Origin: Achromobacter pulmonis
GTDB lineage: Bacteria > Pseudomonadota > Gammaproteobacteria > Burkholderiales > Burkholderiaceae_B
Direction of reading: 5' to 3'
DNA length: 48,195 nucleotides
NCBI RefSeq assembly: GCF_902859765.1
Contig: NZ_CADIJV010000036.1
Span: forward strand, 1 to 48,195
Below, piece by piece: positions 43,645 to 48,195 of the stretch (positions are counted from its first letter, which is position 1; each line of letters starts with the position of its first letter). The notes beneath the pieces are model-generated. The model was given only the letters and a program-made list of their open reading frames with translations, did not search any database and was not told the origin of the DNA. The translations under genes were made by a program, and so were the position numbers.

Positions 43645-44274
43645 ATGCGCTGCTTGTCACTGGGTCTTGGTTTGCTGCTTTTTTCATGTGTTGCCCAAGC
43701 TGAAATGATACGGAACGATGCCATTGGCAATGACCCACAAAAAGAGAAACTCTGCGCATCCCGCACCAAAGGCCAGACGGTGCCATTTGAAATTGACTCC
43801 CGCTACCTCAAGAGCGCGCGCTCATTCAATCCAGATGCAACTTTCATCGCAATAGATGGAATCAGTCCGCAACTGGTGCAGTGTCATCTTCGCGAAGGCA
43901 CCGGGAAGTACGAGCCCGCCTCATATAGTCCTGAGGCCAACTATTGGCGTTTAATTCGTCCCAAACAGTTCAAGCCGGGAATAAATACTGATAAAGGCAA
44001 GGCAATGGCGGCCAAGGTTTGCGTTGATGCTGCACCCGCGAAGATCAACCGTCCAAATTTCGACCATAGCGTTTACTCCAATGTTGTGGAGATTAGTATT
44101 GGCGGCCCCCGCTATCGTCCGGGCGCCTCAATCGCAGGAACGAAAGCTGAGCGATACGACATTGCGGTAGAGGGGACTTCTTTCTACAAGTCTTCAGGCC
44201 CAGACCTTGCCGCAGTCACGTTCACTTGCTTGCTTTCGCCCATGCTGGCTATCAAAGGAATCCAGTTTAAATAG
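43645..44274 (+). CDS. Orphan exported protein, AT-richer than neighbours
   Basis: Protein of 209 residues with a signal peptide (MRCLSLGLGLLLFSCVAQA) and a clear Shine-Dalgarno (GGAG, 8 bases). The mature part has four Cys (LCASRTK, QCHLREG, KVCVDAA, FTCLLSP), which could form two disulfides, and no recognised domain. Base composition is near balanced and the codon use includes many A/T-ending codons (for example AAA, AAT, GAT), unlike the strongly GC3-biased genes around it. That and its place in the guaA-side scar point to horizontal acquisition. Confidence 0.7.
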   Translation: MRCLSLGLGLLLFSCVAQAEMIRNDAIGNDPQKEKLCASRTKGQTVPFEIDSRYLKSARSFNPDATFIAIDGISPQLVQCHLREGTGKYEPASYSPEANYWRLIRPKQFKPGINTDKGKAMAAKVCVDAAPAKINRPNFDHSVYSNVVEISIGGPRYRPGASIAGTKAERYDIAVEGTSFYKSSGPDLAAVTFTCLLSPMLAIKGIQFK

Positions 44275-44293
44275 TGGGAAGCGTCGTTGATGC

Positions 44294-44313
44294 CCCCTGC
44301 CTGAAGGCAGGGG
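44294..44313. mobile_element. IS200/IS605-like end hairpin (remnant)
   Basis: Perfect 8-bp stem CCCCTGCC / GGCAGGGG with loop TGAA. Read on the minus strand with its flank (GATTCCCC...GGGG), it resembles the subterminal hairpin at the right end of IS200/IS605 elements, next to tnpB. No tnpA or tnpB remains, and 44314-44465 holds no gene I can recognise. Confidence 0.4.
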
Positions 44314-44465
44314 AATCCTCCTGCTAGCGATGCGCGTCCGCAGCAACGAATGCTCCACGCTGCGTTGATACGGCGAATACGGCTATTGTCGGCAATCTGC
44401 TCTCCTGATCCAGGCTAATTCGCAGTCAGGTTCAAGGTCAGGCCGGGTCGTCCTCCGTCGCCAGG

Positions 44466-44500
44466 CGCGGTAAATGAAAAAAGGCGCCGAAGCGCCTTTT
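44466..44500 (-). repeat. 35-bp inverted repeat, right copy
   Basis: Reverse complement of 42912-42946 without mismatch. Carries the guaA terminator. Confidence 0.9.
44477..44496 (-). terminator. Rho-independent terminator of guaA
   Basis: Minus strand: GGCGC-TTCG-GCGCC followed by six T, 35 bases after the guaA stop. A-tract and T-tract on both sides make it bidirectional. Confidence 0.85.
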
Positions 44501-44525
44501 TTTATTTACCGTTCGCCAAGCGAAG

Positions 44526-44538
44526 CGGCGTTATTCCC
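44526..44538 (+). repeat. 13-bp direct repeat, right copy (guaA 3' end)
   Basis: CGGCGTTATTCCC; bases 44531-44538 are the guaA stop and final codons. Partner of 42956-42968. Confidence 0.6.
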
Positions 44539-46123
44539 ACTCAATCGTCGCAGGCGGCTTGCTCGACACGTCATAAACCACCCGATTAATCCCCCGCACC
44601 TCATTAATAATCCGCGAGGAAATCCGAGCCAGCAACGGATGCGGCAGCGGCGCCCAATCGGCCGTCATGAAGTCAAACGTCTGCACAGCCCGCAGCGCCA
44701 CGACATATTCGTAGGTGCGACCATCGCCCATCACCCCCACCGACTTCACCGGCAGGAACACGGCGAACGCCTGCGAGGTCAGCTCGTACCAGGTCAGGCC
44801 GCTGGCCTCGTCCTTGGTGTTGCGCAGTTCTTCGATGAAGATCGCGTCCGCGCGGCGCAGCAGCTCGGCGTATTCATGCTTGACTTCGCCCAGGATGCGC
44901 ACGCCCAGGCCCGGGCCCGGGAACGGGTGGCGGTAGACCATCTGCGGCGGCAGGCCCAGGGCCACGCCCAGTTCGCGGACTTCGTCCTTGAACAGTTCGC
45001 GCAGGGGTTCCAGCAGCTTCAGGTTCAGCGTGTCGGGCAGGCCGCCGACGTTGTGGTGCGACTTGATCGAGGTGGCCTTGCCGGTCTTGGCGCCGGCCGA
45101 TTCGATGACGTCGGGGTAGATGGTGCCCTGGGCCAGCCACTTGGCGCTTTTCTGCTTGCCGGCTTGTTCCTGGAACACTTCCACGAATTCGCGGCCGATG
45201 ATCTTGCGCTTGGCTTCGGGGTCGGCCACGCCGGACAGCTTGCCCATGAATTGGGCGGTGGCGTCGACGTGGATGATCTTGACGCCCATGTTCTCGGCGA
45301 AGGTCTGCATGACCTGCTTGCCTTCGTCCAGGCGCAACAGGCCGTGGTCGACGAACACGCACGTCAATTGATCGCCGATGGCCTTGTGGATCAGGGCCGC
45401 GGCCACCGACGAGTCGACGCCGCCGGACAGGCCGAGGATGACTTCGTCTTCACCGACCTGCTCGCGGATGCGGGCGACGGCTTCGGCGACGTAGTCGGGC
45501 ATGTTCCAGTCGCCCTGGCATTCGCAGATCTCGTTGACGAAGCGGGCCAGCATGGCCTTGCCCTGCACGGTGTGCGTGACTTCGGGGTGGAACTGCACGG
45601 CGTAGAAGCGGCGATCTTCGTCGGCCATGCCGGCGATGGGGCAGGACGGCGTGGAGGCCATCAGCTTGAAGCCCGGCGGCAGCTCGGTGACCTTGTCACC
45701 GTGGCTCATCCAGACCTTGAGCATGCCGTGGCCGTCGTCCGTGGTGAAGTCTGCCAGGCCTTCCAGCAGCTTGGTGTGGCCGTGGGCGCGGACTTCGGCG
45801 TAGCCGAATTCGCGGTGGTCGGAGAAGCTGACCACGCCGCCCAGCTGTTGCGCCATGGACTGCATGCCATAACAGATGCCCAGCACGGGCACGCCCAGCT
45901 CGAACACGGCGTGCGGCACGCGCATGGAGCCTTCTTCGTAGGCCGATGCATGGCTGCCCGACAGGATGATGCCCTTCAGGCCCTGCGCCATCTGGTCGCG
46001 GATGAAAGCGTCGTCGACGTCGCCGGGATGCACTTCGGAGTAGACGCCGGCTTCGCGCACGCGGCGGGCGATCAGTTGGGTGACTTGCGAACCGTAGTCG
46101 AGAATGAGGATGCGCTGGTGCAT
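44531..46123 (-). CDS. guaA: GMP synthase (glutamine-hydrolysing)
   Basis: Converts XMP to GMP using glutamine and ATP, last step of guanine nucleotide synthesis. 530 residues, full length. The N-terminal class I amidotransferase has its nucleophile Cys in GICYGMQ and His in FHPEVTHT. The ATP-pyrophosphatase P-loop is LSGGVDSS (about 234-241). The C-terminal dimer domain ends in the conserved TIEWE. Downstream of guaB on the same strand with a terminator hairpin between them. The 3' end is a known integration site for genomic islands and borders a scar here. Confidence 0.97.
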   Translation of the reverse strand: MHQRILILDYGSQVTQLIARRVREAGVYSEVHPGDVDDAFIRDQMAQGLKGIILSGSHASAYEEGSMRVPHAVFELGVPVLGICYGMQSMAQQLGGVVSFSDHREFGYAEVRAHGHTKLLEGLADFTTDDGHGMLKVWMSHGDKVTELPPGFKLMASTPSCPIAGMADEDRRFYAVQFHPEVTHTVQGKAMLARFVNEICECQGDWNMPDYVAEAVARIREQVGEDEVILGLSGGVDSSVAAALIHKAIGDQLTCVFVDHGLLRLDEGKQVMQTFAENMGVKIIHVDATAQFMGKLSGVADPEAKRKIIGREFVEVFQEQAGKQKSAKWLAQGTIYPDVIESAGAKTGKATSIKSHHNVGGLPDTLNLKLLEPLRELFKDEVRELGVALGLPPQMVYRHPFPGPGLGVRILGEVKHEYAELLRRADAIFIEELRNTKDEASGLTWYELTSQAFAVFLPVKSVGVMGDGRTYEYVVALRAVQTFDFMTADWAPLPHPLLARISSRIINEVRGINRVVYDVSSKPPATIEWE

Positions 46124-46156
46124 GGAGACTCTACCGGTAATGAATGAAACCGCAGT

Positions 46157-46210
46157 AAATAAAACCGCACCGGCAGACCCGCTGACTGATTCTGCGGTTC
46201 TGCCGGTGCG
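46157..46210 (-). terminator. Terminator-like hairpin between guaB and guaA
   Basis: Perfect 12-bp stem (CGCACCGGCAGA / TCTGCCGGTGCG) around a 21-base loop; the minus strand continues GTTTTATTT. It lies 34 bases after the guaB stop, so guaA should be partly or wholly uncoupled from guaB transcription. The large loop suggests leaky termination. Confidence 0.6.
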
Positions 46211-46243
46211 TGATGCCTGACATTGTAGTTGACTGTACGGGGA

Positions 46244-47797
<1,554 letters not shown>

Positions 47798-47840
47798 TCA
47801 ATCGGCGTCGCATGCTTGCACTATTTTTACCCGGATTATA

Positions 47841-47869
47841 TTGACAAGTCCTTTGGCGCCCCGCACAAT
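47841..47869 (+). promoter_or_regulatory. Strong sigma70 promoter of the DUF2239 gene
   Basis: TTGACA (47841-47846, perfect), 17-base spacer, CACAAT (47864-47869, 4 of 6). Expected start at about 47876, some 37 bases before the ATG. Confidence 0.65.
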
Positions 47870-47882
47870 GCCAGATATCAAA

Positions 47883-47896
47883 TTTATCCGGATAAA
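47883..47896. promoter_or_regulatory. Palindromic operator candidate in the DUF2239 leader
   Basis: TTTATCCGGATAAA, a perfect 14-bp palindrome just downstream of the predicted transcription start. A related half, CCGGATTATA, lies at 47831-47840 directly before the -35. The pair would suit a repressor bound on both sides of the promoter. Confidence 0.45.
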
Positions 47897-47912
47897 TAAC
47901 CCCATATCCCTC

Positions 47913-48195
47913 ATGACACTGCCCGCCCTTCCCCATACCGCTTTTGAAGGCCACCGCCTGCTGGCGCGCGGCGCGCTCGCCGAGGTCGCCCTGGCCGTCA
48001 AGCAGGCGCAGGCCGCGCCGGACCGCGGCGCGATTCTGGTGTTCGATGACCTGACCGGCAGACAGATGGACCTGGATCTGCGCGGTGGCGACGCCGACAT
48101 CCGCAAGCGCTATCAGGCGCCCCCCGACGCCACCCCGGCGCCCGCGGACGCGGCCGACACCGCGGACACCGCCGGCGCCGCGCCGCGCGGCCGCG
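47913..48195 (+). CDS. DUF2239 family protein (3' end cut by window edge)
   Basis: First 94 codons of a protein recognised as DUF2239 by its N-terminal pattern: AFEGHRLLARGALAEVALAV, then AILVFDDLTGRQMDLDLRGG. The domain is usually about 190 residues, so about half is missing. From residue 70 on it is a low-complexity Pro/Ala/Asp stretch. Biochemical function unknown. It is divergent from guaB, with its own strong promoter and a palindromic operator candidate. Confidence 0.75.
   Translation, partial: MTLPALPHTAFEGHRLLARGALAEVALAVKQAQAAPDRGAILVFDDLTGRQMDLDLRGGDADIRKRYQAPPDATPAPADAADTADTAGAAPRGR

Noticed and set aside
43311-43769. Minus-strand frame across the scar as a transposase or phage gene
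   Set aside because: No transposase motif or family similarity; it overlaps the well-formed gene at 43645.
44474-46147. 557-codon plus-strand frame opposite guaA (and a similar one opposite guaB)
   Set aside because: Shadows of highly conserved housekeeping genes.

Overview
The window reads as a stretch of chromosome from a high-GC beta-proteobacterium, most likely of the Bordetella/Achromobacter group (Alcaligenaceae). This rests on gene content and very GC-rich third codon positions; no marker gene in the window fixes the species. Both ends are cut inside genes: a CheR/WspC methyltransferase at the left and a DUF2239 gene at the right. I see no rRNA, tRNA or CRISPR array.

Layout. 1-3.0 kb: wspA-wspB-wspC (minus), the receptor half of a Wsp surface-sensing/c-di-GMP chemosensory system. 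3.4-8.2 kb: an amidase, a PaaI-type thioesterase, an exported Fes-like esterase (the last two with Fur-box-like sites upstream) and a LysR regulator. 8.4-10.5 kb: a DHA2-type exporter and a group III truncated haemoglobin. 10.5-15.0 kb (minus): a P-loop kinase, a FAN1-type VRR-NUC nuclease and an XPD/DinG-like Fe-S helicase with an N-terminal PD-(D/E)XK nuclease domain, overlapping ATGA-style; a promoter, mini-ORF and terminator sit just upstream. 15.3-16.1 kb: GNAT and lipoprotein. 16.2-20.0 kb (minus): a three-subunit membrane-bound gluconate-type dehydrogenase. 20.3-25.4 kb: an unknown membrane protein, a second LysR/DHA2 pair, an AANAT-like acetyltransferase, a MerR regulator and an exported DUF4198 protein.

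25.9-37.7 kb is the most distinctive block. A minus-strand operon (Met-rich periplasmic protein, P2-type cation ATPase, APH/AAA fusion kinase) diverges from a complete nine-gene N-ATPase operon in canonical order atpDCQRBEFAG. The b subunit carries a delta-like C-terminal domain and subunit c has a two-carboxylate site. The divergent promoter region holds a near-perfect FNR/ANR box with class II spacing to a -10 element, so this rotary ATPase is probably switched on when oxygen is low.

39.0-42.8 kb: a MetR-like regulator faces msuE-like FMN reductase, DUF1852 (mesX) and a short MetE-C-type methionine synthase (mesD). This is a folate-independent methionine synthase locus. 42.9-44.5 kb is a 1.6-kb scar between mesD and guaA: a TonB-receptor relic, an AT-richer orphan exported gene and an IS200/IS605-like hairpin, bounded by a 35-bp inverted repeat (terminators) and a 13-bp direct repeat that includes the guaA stop codon. 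guaA and guaB follow on the minus strand, then a divergent DUF2239 gene with a strong sigma70 promoter and a 14-bp palindromic operator candidate.
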